DNA from: Algoriphagus sp. NG3
GTDB taxonomy: Bacteria; Bacteroidota; Bacteroidia; Cytophagales; Cyclobacteriaceae
Assembly (NCBI RefSeq): GCF_034119865.1
Contig: NZ_CP139421.1
Coordinates: forward strand, 3,286,001 to 3,350,000
DNA: 64,000 nt
Direction: 5' to 3'
The notes beneath the pieces were generated by a model, which was not told the DNA's origin, searched no databases, and saw only the letters and a program-made list of their open reading frames with translations. This document shows, piece after piece, positions 28,906-37,241 of the stretch. Both the position numbers and the translations under genes were made by a program. Numbering within the stretch: position 1 is the first letter of the stretch; each line of letters starts with the position of its first letter.

Positions 28906-29046
28906 ATGTCTGTGATGAAAGAAATCGCCGAACTCCGCTACCAGTTGGATTCAGACTATTGTTTTGATTCCTCCAAGATCGAGAGAGCCTATAGGCTCAA
29001 GCCGACCAAGATGAAGGAAGGGTTGAGCCTTTGCTTGAAAGACTGA
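28906..29046 (+). pseudogene. 3' remnant of an NAD-dependent epimerase/dehydratase gene
   Basis: A 46-codon frame reading MSVMKEIAELRYQLDSDY, then CFDSSKIERAYRLKPTKMKEG. This is the typical last helix region of SDR-type NAD-dependent epimerases (Y-Q-x-D-x-x-Y-x-F-D-S-S-K-x-E-x-A-x-x-x-K-P-T). The Rossmann core with GxxGxxG is missing upstream, where the PadR promoter lies, so the gene was deleted apart from its tail. Confidence 0.65.
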
Positions 29047-29048
29047 AT

Positions 29049-30212
29049 TTACTTGGCGTGAAGCTGTAATGTGTATAGTATAACCCCATCATCTTCAGTC
29101 TCGGATAAGCCTGCGACTTTGGAGACTACAAATTCACCGTTTTTATTAAGCACTGTAGGACTGTCACTAGTGGCCGGAAATGCCACATCCGTGGCAAGTT
29201 GATTGAAGTCTTTGTCAAAAATTGCAGCATAAAATGGATCAGCCTTCCGTACTGAAATCATGTACGCATGCGCATCATTTCCCCTTTCAGGATGATTTTC
29301 CTCAGAGAGTCCCTTATGATAAACAGCCACATAATATTCTTCTGACTTAAACAGATTGGTGACCGCACCTCCTATCTGTTTATTGTTCAAAAGATAATAT
29401 TGCGAGGGGTCATCTGAAGAACTCGGTATATTCTCTACCCATCCGGGGATGTCAATAGTTACTGTTTTCTCATAATCAAATCCCAAATCTCCCTTTTGGT
29501 ACACATAGATTTTTGGCTCAAACCATGTACTTAAAAGTAAATTTTCCTCAGTTCGGCTATAAACTGGAAACAACATTCCATGCATCTGACCATCTCGCAA
29601 AACAGATGACTCCGGCAGCCGTACAGTATTCACCGTATCCCCTGTCTCAACATTCTTTCCTTCAATGATGGGTGAATTATAAAGGGTTTGGTAAAAGTCA
29701 ATTTCTCCCATCCCTATACTGGAAGATGCCGGCCATGGCTTTGGGTAATATATCATGCTTTCATTCTGAAAAACCCCCAATTTCTGAAAGAACATATAAG
29801 GCTGGAAATCATATGGAATCTTTATCTCCCCTATTTTAACGGAATCCCTAAATCTCACATAGCCTTTGGTCTCCGACATCACAGTCACGTCACCTTCCAG
29901 ATACCCTATGCCCAATACCGAAGCAACTGCGTCTACCCCATCAGGATTCAGTTTATGATGAGTGAGAACTTCTCCGGTTTGTGTCACTTCCATATACTCC
30001 ATATAATCACCTGCTATAATCAGATACTTGTCTAGCTCAGGATCATAATCTATTAGCCTCATTTCTCCCAGATAATCAATTTCGACGGAATCAATGATGT
30101 CAAAAGAAAAAGAAATGTCTTCATTCTTCACAGCATCTGTCTTTCGATTACAACAGGAAAAAATTGCCAAGACAGTTATTGATAAAAATGTTATTCTAAG
30201 AATCTGTGACAT
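29049..30212 (-). CDS. Secreted lipoprotein, beta-propeller-like (DUF4221-like), paralogue 1
   Basis: 387 residues with a signal of lipoprotein type (LSITVLAIFSCC, Cys 20-21). The mature protein repeats strand patterns with Asp and Gly turns (VEIDYLGEMRLIDYDPELDKYLI, LGIGYLEGDVTVM, VYQKGDLGFDYEKTVTIDIPGW), suggesting a beta-propeller such as the DUF4221 or 6-bladed types of Bacteroidota lipoproteins. It is clearly paralogous to the next gene over its whole length (IDYLGEM, LIDYDP, VSKVAGLSETEDDG). Function unknown; 54 bp downstream of its paralogue, same transcript likely. Confidence 0.68.
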   Translation of the reverse strand: MSQILRITFLSITVLAIFSCCNRKTDAVKNEDISFSFDIIDSVEIDYLGEMRLIDYDPELDKYLIIAGDYMEYMEVTQTGEVLTHHKLNPDGVDAVASVLGIGYLEGDVTVMSETKGYVRFRDSVKIGEIKIPYDFQPYMFFQKLGVFQNESMIYYPKPWPASSSIGMGEIDFYQTLYNSPIIEGKNVETGDTVNTVRLPESSVLRDGQMHGMLFPVYSRTEENLLLSTWFEPKIYVYQKGDLGFDYEKTVTIDIPGWVENIPSSSDDPSQYYLLNNKQIGGAVTNLFKSEEYYVAVYHKGLSEENHPERGNDAHAYMISVRKADPFYAAIFDKDFNQLATDVAFPATSDSPTVLNKNGEFVVSKVAGLSETEDDGVILYTLQLHAK

Positions 30213-30266
30213 GGATTTTGATTTGAAAGGATATTTTTAAACGGATTGACTAAAACTATTGAAAGT

Positions 30267-31424
30267 TTACTTTTCAGTCAACTTCAGTTTATATAGAATG
30301 ATCCCATCATCTTCGGTTTCGGATAGACCTGCAACTTTGGAAACCACCAATTCTCCTTCATTATTGACCACCATGGGGTAGTTGCTTGTGCTGGGAAACG
30401 GGACATCCGTAGCCAATTGATTGAAGTCCTGGTCAAAAATCGCAGCATAGTTCGGGTTCTTTTTGCGCCGGGAGAGCCCACCGTCATTTGGCTGGCCAAG
30501 CGCAGACACCTGTTCTTCTGAAAGCCCTTTGTTATAGACAACCACATAGTTATCTCCCACCTTAAGGAAGTTGGTCAGATTGCCTGACAGTTTCTTCGAA
30601 AAACCTTCAAAAAATTGCTCTGCCTTATCCATAGGGACAGGATCATAGTGAACCCAGCCAGGAATATCCACTTCCACAGTTCTTTCATATTCAAATTTAT
30701 CACCTGACTGTCTGTAAACATAAAACCTCGGCTCAAGCCACATACTTAATAGGAGGGCGTTTCCAGTTTTGGTATACACCGGTATTGGGAATCCGTGAAC
30801 TTGATCATCAAGCAAGGGGGAAGTTTCCGGCAATCTCACCACTCCCATGGTATCCTGGTGAGTTTCATCAAGCGAACTGAGTACAGGAAGTCTATACAAC
30901 TTTTTATAAAAGTCTCCCTCTTCCATATTCACTGCAAATGTCTCTGGCCAAAGTGATGGAAAATAAGTTTTGTCCTTATCTCTAAAAACTCCAAGCTTTG
31001 GGTAAAACATGAATATTTGATAACTATAGGGAATAGGGATCTCACCAACTTTGGAAGAATCCACAAATTGATAGTATCCGCCGGTTTGCGTTAAAACAGT
31101 GACCTTTCCATCTACATATCCTAAGCCCAAAGATGTCTCAACAGCATCTATTCCTTCAGGATTGAATTCATTATGATTCAGGATTTCCCCCATATCATTC
31201 ACTTCGAGATATTCATAGTATACATCCGTAGTCAACAGATATTTATCTGAATCAGGATCATAGTCTATCAGCATCATTTCACCGAGATAATCAATCTGAA
31301 CAGAATCAGTGATTTCCAGAGTAAAGCTTTTCGAAACGGAGTTACTTTCAGTGCTTTTAGAGCAGGAAAAAAGATTACATCCTACCAAAGTGGAAATTGC
31401 TAATTGGATTATAGAGCGTTTCAT
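30267..31424 (-). CDS. Secreted lipoprotein, beta-propeller-like (DUF4221-like), paralogue 2
   Basis: 385 residues with lipoprotein signal (STLVGCNLFSC). The same architecture as its neighbour: DSVQIDYLGEMMLIDYDPDSDKYLL near residue 40, VRLPETSPLLDDQVHG in the middle, and VVSKVAGLSETEDDGIILYKL at the end. The pair probably arose by tandem duplication. Possible roles are surface binding or sensing; there is no catalytic motif to assign. Confidence 0.68.
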   Translation of the reverse strand: MKRSIIQLAISTLVGCNLFSCSKSTESNSVSKSFTLEITDSVQIDYLGEMMLIDYDPDSDKYLLTTDVYYEYLEVNDMGEILNHNEFNPEGIDAVETSLGLGYVDGKVTVLTQTGGYYQFVDSSKVGEIPIPYSYQIFMFYPKLGVFRDKDKTYFPSLWPETFAVNMEEGDFYKKLYRLPVLSSLDETHQDTMGVVRLPETSPLLDDQVHGFPIPVYTKTGNALLLSMWLEPRFYVYRQSGDKFEYERTVEVDIPGWVHYDPVPMDKAEQFFEGFSKKLSGNLTNFLKVGDNYVVVYNKGLSEEQVSALGQPNDGGLSRRKKNPNYAAIFDQDFNQLATDVPFPSTSNYPMVVNNEGELVVSKVAGLSETEDDGIILYKLKLTEK

Positions 31425-31588
31425 AAGTAAAATCTAGAGTACAAAAACATTAAAGTCAGCGGAGCACATTTTTCAAAATCACTCTTAAACAACTACTTAC
31501 CAGACAAATCTCCAACAAATCCCCATATTGCTTAACCCATTTTAACTAAATATAAAAAGTGTCATCAATGACAAAATCTAACCAATTT

Positions 31589-31738
31589 TCACTCAAAAAT
31601 CAGGACTACTGCAACACTACATTGATCATGAATATCCTCAGGCAAACGATCTGCGAAAACCCGTGGCTTTCCTGCGCTAATCAGCGGAAACAATTCTAAG
31701 TTGGCAAGATCATCTAGGTTTTCACGGCTATCTGTCAT
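31589..31738 (-). CDS. Small hypothetical protein after the uracil-DNA glycosylase-like gene
   Basis: A 49-codon frame (MTDSRENLDDLANLELFPLI...) starting 7 bp after the stop of the glycosylase-like gene, with a good ribosome binding site (AAGGATAAG directly before ATG). Acidic N-terminal half, hydrophobic last residues. Not recognised; it may be a truncated gene or a real coupled small protein. Confidence 0.4.
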   Translation of the reverse strand: MTDSRENLDDLANLELFPLISAGKPRVFADRLPEDIHDQCSVAVVLIFE

Positions 31739-31745
31739 CTTATCC

Positions 31746-32327
31746 TTAGCGTATAAACGGAGCGACAATATTTCTCAAGGTAGGAACTACCTCTTCTTCA
31801 AACCATATATTTCTCCTCCTCCACATAAGATTGCGTGGTGAAGGATGTACCAGCGGCATAAAATCCGGTAGATATGATTCAAAATTCCGGACGGTTTCTG
31901 TTAAGGTTTTTCCGCTCTGTTTTCCTAAATAATACTTCTGGGCATATTGCCCAATCAACAAAGTAAGGCGAACCTCTGGCATCTCTGCTCTGAGCCTACC
32001 ATGCCAGGTAGGAGCACATTCGATGCGGGGTGGCATATCCCCGCCCTTGCCTCTCCCCGGGTAGCAAAATCCCATAGGCATAATCCCAAAAATCTTCGGG
32101 TTATAAAACTGCTCTTTATCCACACCAAGCCAGCGTCTGAGTTCATTTCCACTGGCATCGTTCCAGGGAATTCCAGTGGCATGCACCTTGGTTCCCGGAG
32201 CCTGGCCGATAACCAAAATTTTACTTTCAGGGTGAATAGAAAAAACCGGAAGGGGGCCGAGAGGCAAAACTCCCGAGCAAAGTGTACACGCCTGAGCGTT
32301 AGCAACTAATGTTTCAAACCTATTCAT
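31746..32327 (-). CDS. Uracil-DNA glycosylase family protein
   Basis: 193 residues. The UDG fold is shown by motif 1 GQAPGTKVHATGIPWND (about 45-60) and motif 3 HPSPRN (about 160-165), the uracil-pocket and DNA-intercalating loops. Four cysteines (CTLC near residue 14, C in GFCYPGRG, C in IECAPTW) could hold an Fe-S cluster as in family 4/5 UDGs, though spacing was not compared. Likely base excision repair of deaminated DNA. It is followed closely by a small ORF of unknown role. Confidence 0.85.
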   Translation of the reverse strand: MNRFETLVANAQACTLCSGVLPLGPLPVFSIHPESKILVIGQAPGTKVHATGIPWNDASGNELRRWLGVDKEQFYNPKIFGIMPMGFCYPGRGKGGDMPPRIECAPTWHGRLRAEMPEVRLTLLIGQYAQKYYLGKQSGKTLTETVRNFESYLPDFMPLVHPSPRNLMWRRRNIWFEEEVVPTLRNIVAPFIR

Positions 32328-32544
32328 TGGATCTAATTAGCTTCAACGACCTACTAATTTTCCTGAGAGAATAAAGTTATTTGAGTTCATTTCATTCATT
32401 CTATGGATTTTATATTAAATTAATGGACTACTAAATTGAACTTCAATACATTAGACCAAACAATTATTTGTTAATTTAAGTTAATCCACCTACAGGATCC
32501 ATACGTATCTCATCAAATACCTTCAACCACTCAATCCGAATGAT

Positions 32545-33129
32545 ATGAAAAGTACCTACTTCCCTTTCATCCTGATGATTTTTATTTGCTCAGGGTGTTT
32601 CTCGTCCAAGGATTATGTAACAGACTATGACTACAATTACCAAGCTTCTTTTAAAAAATACAAAACATTTGCATTCGTAGTTCCCACAGAAAAGGACACC
32701 AGTCTTATTTCTCCCGTTTTGAGTGCTACTATCGGAGCCAGACTTGGTTCCCAGGGTTTTAGAGAACAAGAATCAAAACCGGATTTGTTGGTCAGTTATA
32801 AAATCTTCACCGACTCTATTAGATATCGGGGATATGTTCAGCCAGAATTTGATTACTACCTGCAGCGAGTGAGTAATGTACCGGAGAAAGAAGACGGAGA
32901 GCTGGACAAAGAGCAGGAAAAAGATGAAACCTATAATCAGGTAAGATATAGTGAGAATAGAGGAATGCTGGTCATCTATGTGATCGACAGCAAACGTGGG
33001 AATACCATCTGGCAGGGCTATACTGCTGCCAACTTCAACTATGAGGACCCTAACTTCCAGTCAGACATTACCAGAGCTGCTTATCGGGTGATGAATGAGT
33101 TCAAGGTACTAAACAGGCAACTGGAATAA
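32545..33129 (+). CDS. DUF4136-domain lipoprotein
   Basis: 194 residues, lipoprotein signal (FILMIFICSGC, Cys 18). The mature part opens with the DUF4136 pattern VTDYDYNYQASFKKYKTFAFV and continues KPDLLVSYKI, then VIYVIDSKRGNTIWQGYTAAN. Periplasmic or outer-membrane lipoprotein of unknown role. A strong terminator follows within 60 bp of the stop; the OmpA gene follows after it. Confidence 0.85.
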   Translation: MKSTYFPFILMIFICSGCFSSKDYVTDYDYNYQASFKKYKTFAFVVPTEKDTSLISPVLSATIGARLGSQGFREQESKPDLLVSYKIFTDSIRYRGYVQPEFDYYLQRVSNVPEKEDGELDKEQEKDETYNQVRYSENRGMLVIYVIDSKRGNTIWQGYTAANFNYEDPNFQSDITRAAYRVMNEFKVLNRQLE

Positions 33130-33184
33130 TAGCTATCCGATGAGTAACTTGATAGGCAACCTGTGTAGCCATTCCACAGTTTTT

Positions 33185-33222
33185 AAAAGAAGTCCCAAAA
33201 GAAATTTGGGACTTCTTTTTTA
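33185..33222 (+). terminator. Intrinsic terminator after the DUF4136 gene
   Basis: Perfect 15-bp stem (AAAAGAAGTCCCAAA / TTTGGGACTTCTTTT) with a 5-nt loop and T-run, before the OmpA gene. Confidence 0.92.
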
Positions 33223-33343
33223 TTAAAAAACCTTAGACACCCAATTTAGGTGGTTATTTGGCGCCTTTTTTAGAAAAGTGGTAATGATTTTAAGTTATGG
33301 CAATTCCTTTGAAATAGTCCCACAAAATACAAAGAACTCAACT

Positions 33344-34192
33344 ATGAAAAAATCACTAATTGTTACCGGACTGCTGAGCGCCACCGTGATGGTCTCATGT
33401 GTTTCCAAGAAAAAATACACCGAACTGGAAAGCAATCTTTTTAGAACCCAAACTGAACTGGCTACTACAGAGCAGGAAAAAGCTGAGTTAGAAGAAAAGA
33501 TGCAGATCATCGAAAACAGAGTTGCTGAATACAATGCAAGAATCAACTCTCTCCGTGACACCAATGACGCATTGACCTTGCAAAACGACGGCATGTACAG
33601 CTTGGAAGGGGCTACTATGATGTCCAAAAACTCCAAGGAAAAAATGAAACAAACCCTGGCAAATGTAGATCAATCAAAATTGGCTCAAGCACAGACTTTG
33701 GAAGACTCTGTGAATCTTGCCGTGGAATACAACCTGAAGAGAAACATCACCGAAACCACCGTAGATGGTGAGGAAGATGATGTGAATATCAGCATTGACC
33801 AGACGGTAGTTATGATTTCTGTGTCTGACAAACTTCTTTTCAACACCGGTAGCTATAGAATCAACAGTAAAGCAGATCCATTACTGGCAAAACTTGCCGA
33901 AGTGATCAATGCCGAGCCTAGCCTTCAGGTGATGATAGAGGGGCATACAGATCCAAGGACGATTTCCACTGGCGTAGTTCAGGATAACTGGGATCTTTCG
34001 GTGAAAAGAGCGACAAGTATCGTAAGAAAGCTTCAGCAAGATTACAATGTCGCTCCTGAAAAAATGATCGCTGCAGGAAGAGCTAGCTATATGCCGATCG
34101 TAGAAAATGATTCCCCAGAAAACATGGCAATCAACAGAAGAACCCGAATTGTGTTGATTCCTGATTTGGACATGTTCTTTGCGATGCTTTAA
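33344..34192 (+). CDS. OmpA-family outer-membrane lipoprotein
   Basis: 282 residues from the ATG at 33344 (MKKSLIVTGLLSATVMVSC), which gives a lipoprotein signal; the open frame extends 22 codons further upstream. Residues 25-75 are an alpha-helical coiled coil (LESNLFRTQTELATTEQEKAELEEKMQ). The C-terminal 120 residues are an OmpA peptidoglycan-binding domain (LLFNTGSYRINSKADPLL, IEGHTDPR, NWDLSVKRATSIVRKL, ENMAINRRTRIVL), tying the outer membrane to the cell wall. Standalone gene between two terminators. Confidence 0.92.
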   Translation: MKKSLIVTGLLSATVMVSCVSKKKYTELESNLFRTQTELATTEQEKAELEEKMQIIENRVAEYNARINSLRDTNDALTLQNDGMYSLEGATMMSKNSKEKMKQTLANVDQSKLAQAQTLEDSVNLAVEYNLKRNITETTVDGEEDDVNISIDQTVVMISVSDKLLFNTGSYRINSKADPLLAKLAEVINAEPSLQVMIEGHTDPRTISTGVVQDNWDLSVKRATSIVRKLQQDYNVAPEKMIAAGRASYMPIVENDSPENMAINRRTRIVLIPDLDMFFAML

Positions 34193-34229
34193 CAAAAAAA
34201 CCACCAATTACTTTAACCACCACAACCGG

Positions 34230-34258
34230 AAAGCAGGCTCCACAGCCTGCTTTTTTTT
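34230..34258 (+). terminator. Intrinsic terminator after the OmpA gene
   Basis: Stem AAAGCAGGCT / AGCCTGCTTT with a 4-nt loop and T-run, 38 bp after the OmpA stop. Confidence 0.92.
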
Positions 34259-34299
34259 ATCCAATTTTCAGTAGATTATTCCCTCAGTAAGAATTTATA

Positions 34300-34713
34300 A
34301 TTGCAACACAAAAGGAATTAGATGAATTAACCTACAAAATAAATGGTGCTGCCATTGAGGTTCACAAGCATCTAGGCCCTGGACTATTGGAAAGCGTATA
34401 TCAGAAATGTCTTGCAGAAGAATTGAGGCTACGAAATATCTCTTTCCAACAAGAACTTATTTTACCTATTCAATACAAAGGTATTTCAGTTACAGCTGAT
34501 TTAAGGCTAGACTTTTTCATTGAAAAAAACATAGTCGTAGAATTAAAATCTGTTTCAGAAATTCTACCAATTCATCAAGCCCAATTGATGACCTATATGA
34601 AGTTGATGAAAGCACCAAAAGGCATTTTACTGAATTTCAATGTTGTAAATCTATACCATGAAGGGCAAAAAACTTTCGTAAATAATTACTTCTCAAATTT
34701 AGACAGAGACTAA
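34300..34713 (+). CDS. GxxExxY protein (PD-(D/E)XK nuclease-like) without a normal start codon
   Basis: The protein ELDELTYKINGAAIEVHKHL, then GPGLLESVYQKCLAEELRLRN, with LRLDFFIEKNIVVELKSV, is a clear GxxExxY protein; the D...ELK motif fits a PD-(D/E)XK nuclease core. The frame is closed by a stop at 34288, and no ATG or GTG exists before the conserved N-terminus. Family members begin right before the ATQKELDE region, where an ATT (34300) stands. So it either uses a rare ATT (or a TTG at 34387, which would remove the conserved helix), or the start codon has mutated and the gene is inactive. It is followed by an inverted repeat. Possibly a selfish-element gene. Confidence 0.75.
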   Translation: MATQKELDELTYKINGAAIEVHKHLGPGLLESVYQKCLAEELRLRNISFQQELILPIQYKGISVTADLRLDFFIEKNIVVELKSVSEILPIHQAQLMTYMKLMKAPKGILLNFNVVNLYHEGQKTFVNNYFSNLDRD

Positions 34714-34722
34714 GATTACTTA

Positions 34723-34831
34723 ACCACAAAGTCATAAAGAAAGCAAAGAAGTTAGATTTACCTCCTTATACTTTCTTATACCTTGAAATATTTTAGATTT
34801 CTCTTCTTTGTTAACTTTGCGGCTTTGTGGT
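34723..34831. repeat. Inverted repeat downstream of the GxxExxY gene
   Basis: Two 29-bp arms (34723-34751 and 34803-34831) start with ACCACAAAG and end with AAAGAAG, imperfectly inverted (the 13 bases between differ more). They contain the periodic CAAAG words often seen beside GxxExxY genes in Bacteroidota. They are separated by 51 bp. Confidence 0.75.
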
Positions 34832-34850
34832 GACAATTAATAGAACAGTT

Positions 34851-36200
34851 TCAATCCAATACTTCTAAGGTTCCCAAGGCATGCTGCATCAACACATCCT
34901 GGAAAAAGCGCGTGTAAATCGCCTGTGCTTGGTCAGCTTGGGCGCTTACCAGTTGCTGATTGGCAGTAGCAAGATCCACAAAATTGGAAATCCCCAACCT
35001 GAACCGTTCTGAAATCGCATTTTGGGCTTCTTCTGCAGCCATCACCTGAACCGCCGTGTTTGACTCCTTTTTCACTGCTGCCATGTAGTTCATATACGCA
35101 AGCTTTACATCCTGATAGATTTTTCTATCGATGGACTCCTTTTGTAAAATCTGGTTCTTATAGGCTACTCTGTTTCTACTTACTTCCAGTTTATTTTGGA
35201 AATTATTGAAAATAGGAATCGCAAGACTCAGCCCCATCGCATTTTGCGGATATATTTTCAGGAGTTGATCTTGTAATGTCCTGTCATCCAGTGAAGTAAA
35301 AAAAGTGTTATAGTTATAAAATGCGGCCACCCGTGGGTAATACATTGCTTTACTGGCTTTGAGATTTTTCTCCAAAGATTCTACCAATAATGTCTGCTGC
35401 GTACCGTCCGGGCGGTTGGCCATGGCTATATCATATAGCTCCGTCATACTCATGCCGTCAAATCCCATCTTATCAGTACTAGGGTCAACGGGTTCCAGCA
35501 CAGGGACTTCTCCGGGACCCAGCTGCAAATATTCGGAGAGATCCCACACATCATTCTGGTATTGCAATTCTGCATCTACCAACACAGATTCCAGCCTTGC
35601 CACTTCTGATTGCTGATTATATTTGTCTGATAAAGTCCGAAGTCCAGCATCTACAAAACCGTCAATCTGCCGTAAAGTTTCCTTTTGATTCTCCAGGTTT
35701 TCAATAGAGATTCTCACCAATTCTTGGTCTAAAAGTACCTGAAGGTATCTTCTGGCGACATCGAACACAATTTGCTGAGAGGCTCTATCAAGGCCTTTTT
35801 CCCCTGCCTCATATGCGAGTTTTGAGGATTGGGTGTCTAGAATCCTTCTGCCGGCATTGAAAATCGGCATGCTCACATTCAATCCAGCATTTACCACTTC
35901 ATTGGTCACACTAGTCACCACTATCTGTCCTTCTATCTGTTGTGTTTGCTGGCCTTTCTGCTGGGAAAATGAGCTATTGATATTCACATTGGGAAAATGT
36001 GAGAGAAGTGCTGACTGCTTTTGAACCTTCAGTACTTCCATGTTATTTGATAATACCTGATAATCAACATTCGCTGAAAGAGCCAAATCGACCGCCTTGC
36101 GAAAATTGATTTTCAATGTATCCTGAGCCTGTACTGCAGCTGAAAGCAAAATACCAACAACTAAGGCACTGCATTTTCTATACATGAACAATCGCTTCAT
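34851..36200 (-). CDS. TolC-family outer-membrane efflux protein
   Basis: About 449 residues from the ATG at 36200 ([19 protein letters not shown], signal peptide ending AVQAQ); other starts at 36218 and 36185 are possible. Two OEP repeats of TolC (NFRKAVDLALSANVDY, DVARRYLQVLLDQELVRISIENLENQKE, ... IYQDVKLAYMNYMAAVKKESNTAVQVMAAEEAQNAISERFRLGISNFVDLATANQQL) indicate an outer-membrane channel trimer. It overlaps the end of the ABC ATPase gene, so the two form a type I/MacB-like export unit. The membrane fusion protein is not in this cluster. Confidence 0.92.
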   Translation of the reverse strand: MKRLFMYRKCSALVVGILLSAAVQAQDTLKINFRKAVDLALSANVDYQVLSNNMEVLKVQKQSALLSHFPNVNINSSFSQQKGQQTQQIEGQIVVTSVTNEVVNAGLNVSMPIFNAGRRILDTQSSKLAYEAGEKGLDRASQQIVFDVARRYLQVLLDQELVRISIENLENQKETLRQIDGFVDAGLRTLSDKYNQQSEVARLESVLVDAELQYQNDVWDLSEYLQLGPGEVPVLEPVDPSTDKMGFDGMSMTELYDIAMANRPDGTQQTLLVESLEKNLKASKAMYYPRVAAFYNYNTFFTSLDDRTLQDQLLKIYPQNAMGLSLAIPIFNNFQNKLEVSRNRVAYKNQILQKESIDRKIYQDVKLAYMNYMAAVKKESNTAVQVMAAEEAQNAISERFRLGISNFVDLATANQQLVSAQADQAQAIYTRFFQDVLMQHALGTLEVLD

Positions 36201-36861
36201 CTTTCTCAATTTTTCCATCCAGCATATCGATCAGTCTGGTGCCATAATCCGCATTTTCTCTCGCATGAGTAGCCTGTATAATTGTAGTTCCCTCACGGTG
36301 CAATTCCTGGAAGACCTCCATAATCTCCTTTGCCTGTCCGGAATGCAGATTACCCGTAGGCTCATCTGCAAGGAGTACTCGGGGTTTTCCTGCCACCGCC
36401 CTTGCGATACCTACCAACTGCTGCTGCCCTCCCGAAAGCTGGGCAGGAAACAGATCTTTTTTGGCCACCATATTGAATCTGTCCAAGAGATCTGCAATAA
36501 TGCTTTTACGCTCATTGGAGGACACATTTCTGTATAAAAGCGGGGTTTCTATATTTTCATATACAGTCAGTTCGTCAATGAGATGGTAAGCCTGAAAAAT
36601 GTACCCAAACTCGCTTTTGTGCAAAGCAGCCCGTTCACGTTCTTTCATTTTTTTAATATTCCTATCCCCGAAAAAATAAGCCCCTTCATAATCTTCATCT
36701 AGCAAGCCGAGGATGTTCAATAAGGTGGATTTTCCCGCACCGCTAGGCCCCATAAGGGTTATAAACTCCCCTTCGTTTATGGTGAGATCTACCCCTTTGA
36801 GAATAAATACACGTTGAAATCGTGATTCAATGTATTTATCTACTTCTTGTAATTGTATCAT
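36178..36861 (-). CDS. ABC transporter ATPase (LolD/MacB type)
   Basis: 227 residues from the ATG at 36861 ([26 protein letters not shown]). Walker [10 protein letters not shown], signature LSGGQQQ (canonical), Walker [12 protein letters not shown] and H-loop ATHA are all present, so it should be active. The family partners with FtsX/MacB permeases; three such permeases occur in the window but none adjacent. It is followed by and overlaps the TolC gene. Upstream it has a palindrome and TGGCAC element shared with the 44084-46528 permease, suggesting joint control. Confidence 0.93.
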   Translation of the reverse strand: MIQLQEVDKYIESRFQRVFILKGVDLTINEGEFITLMGPSGAGKSTLLNILGLLDEDYEGAYFFGDRNIKKMKERERAALHKSEFGYIFQAYHLIDELTVYENIETPLLYRNVSSNERKSIIADLLDRFNMVAKKDLFPAQLSGGQQQLVGIARAVAGKPRVLLADEPTGNLHSGQAKEIMEVFQELHREGTTIIQATHARENADYGTRLIDMLDGKIEKDEAIVHV

Positions 36862-36874
36862 TAATGTGTTGTAA

Positions 36875-36910
36875 AATTGAAAGATTGGAAAATTTAGAAA
36901 TTGGAAGATT
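36875..36910. repeat. Dispersed 36-bp repeat, copy 1
   Basis: Begins AATTGAAAGATTGGAAAATT and differs at about four positions from the copy at 43932-43967. Both copies lie within 15 bp upstream of the starts of ABC transport genes. Confidence 0.8.
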
Positions 36911-37023
36911 AAGCTATCCAATTATTCGTTCTAAGTTTTAGTTCTTTTCACCAGCATCTATATGCTATTGTTTCTTGACCACTGTGACTATGCTTAATAC
37001 TGCTTTTATCCTTTTCCACTTTT

Positions 37024-37107
37024 GTGCCATAAAAAAATACCTCTGAATAAACTCCAGAGGCATTTTTACACTTTTATGCTGTTTGCTTTCTCGAACATTT
37101 TTGTCCG
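37024..37107 (-). promoter_or_regulatory. Candidate enhancer palindrome and TGGCAC promoter element of the ABC ATPase gene
   Basis: Read on the minus strand: a 16-bp palindrome-like site CGGACAAAAATGTTCG (37107-37092), 62 bp, then TGGCAC (37029-37024), reminiscent of a sigma-54 -24 element with an upstream activator site. The -12 part (TGGAA) is a poor match to TTGCA. The same arrangement occurs at 46659-46740. Confidence 0.45.
37032..37067 (-). terminator. Intrinsic terminator for the Gfo/Idh/MocA gene
   Basis: Stem ATACCTCTG / CAGAGGCAT (one mismatch) flanked by A- and T-runs, located between the palindrome and TGGCAC elements of the next gene. It should stop transcripts coming from the Gfo/Idh/MocA gene on the minus strand. 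Confidence 0.7.
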
Positions 37108-37241
37108 CTGACGACCAAAACAACTTATCAATGATCAATTTTCAAGGCAAATGACAAACCTCAAATCTATTCTAATCTCTCGATCCTTGGCTCTTGAATC
37201 TAAAATCTTATGTCTTATACCTTGATACTCCTGTCTTGATA

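Noticed and set aside
37170..37241. CTTGATACT-like words near 37.2 kb and AGTATCAAGT near 39.45 kb as a repeat family
   Set aside because: Too short and irregular to define a unit from two places.
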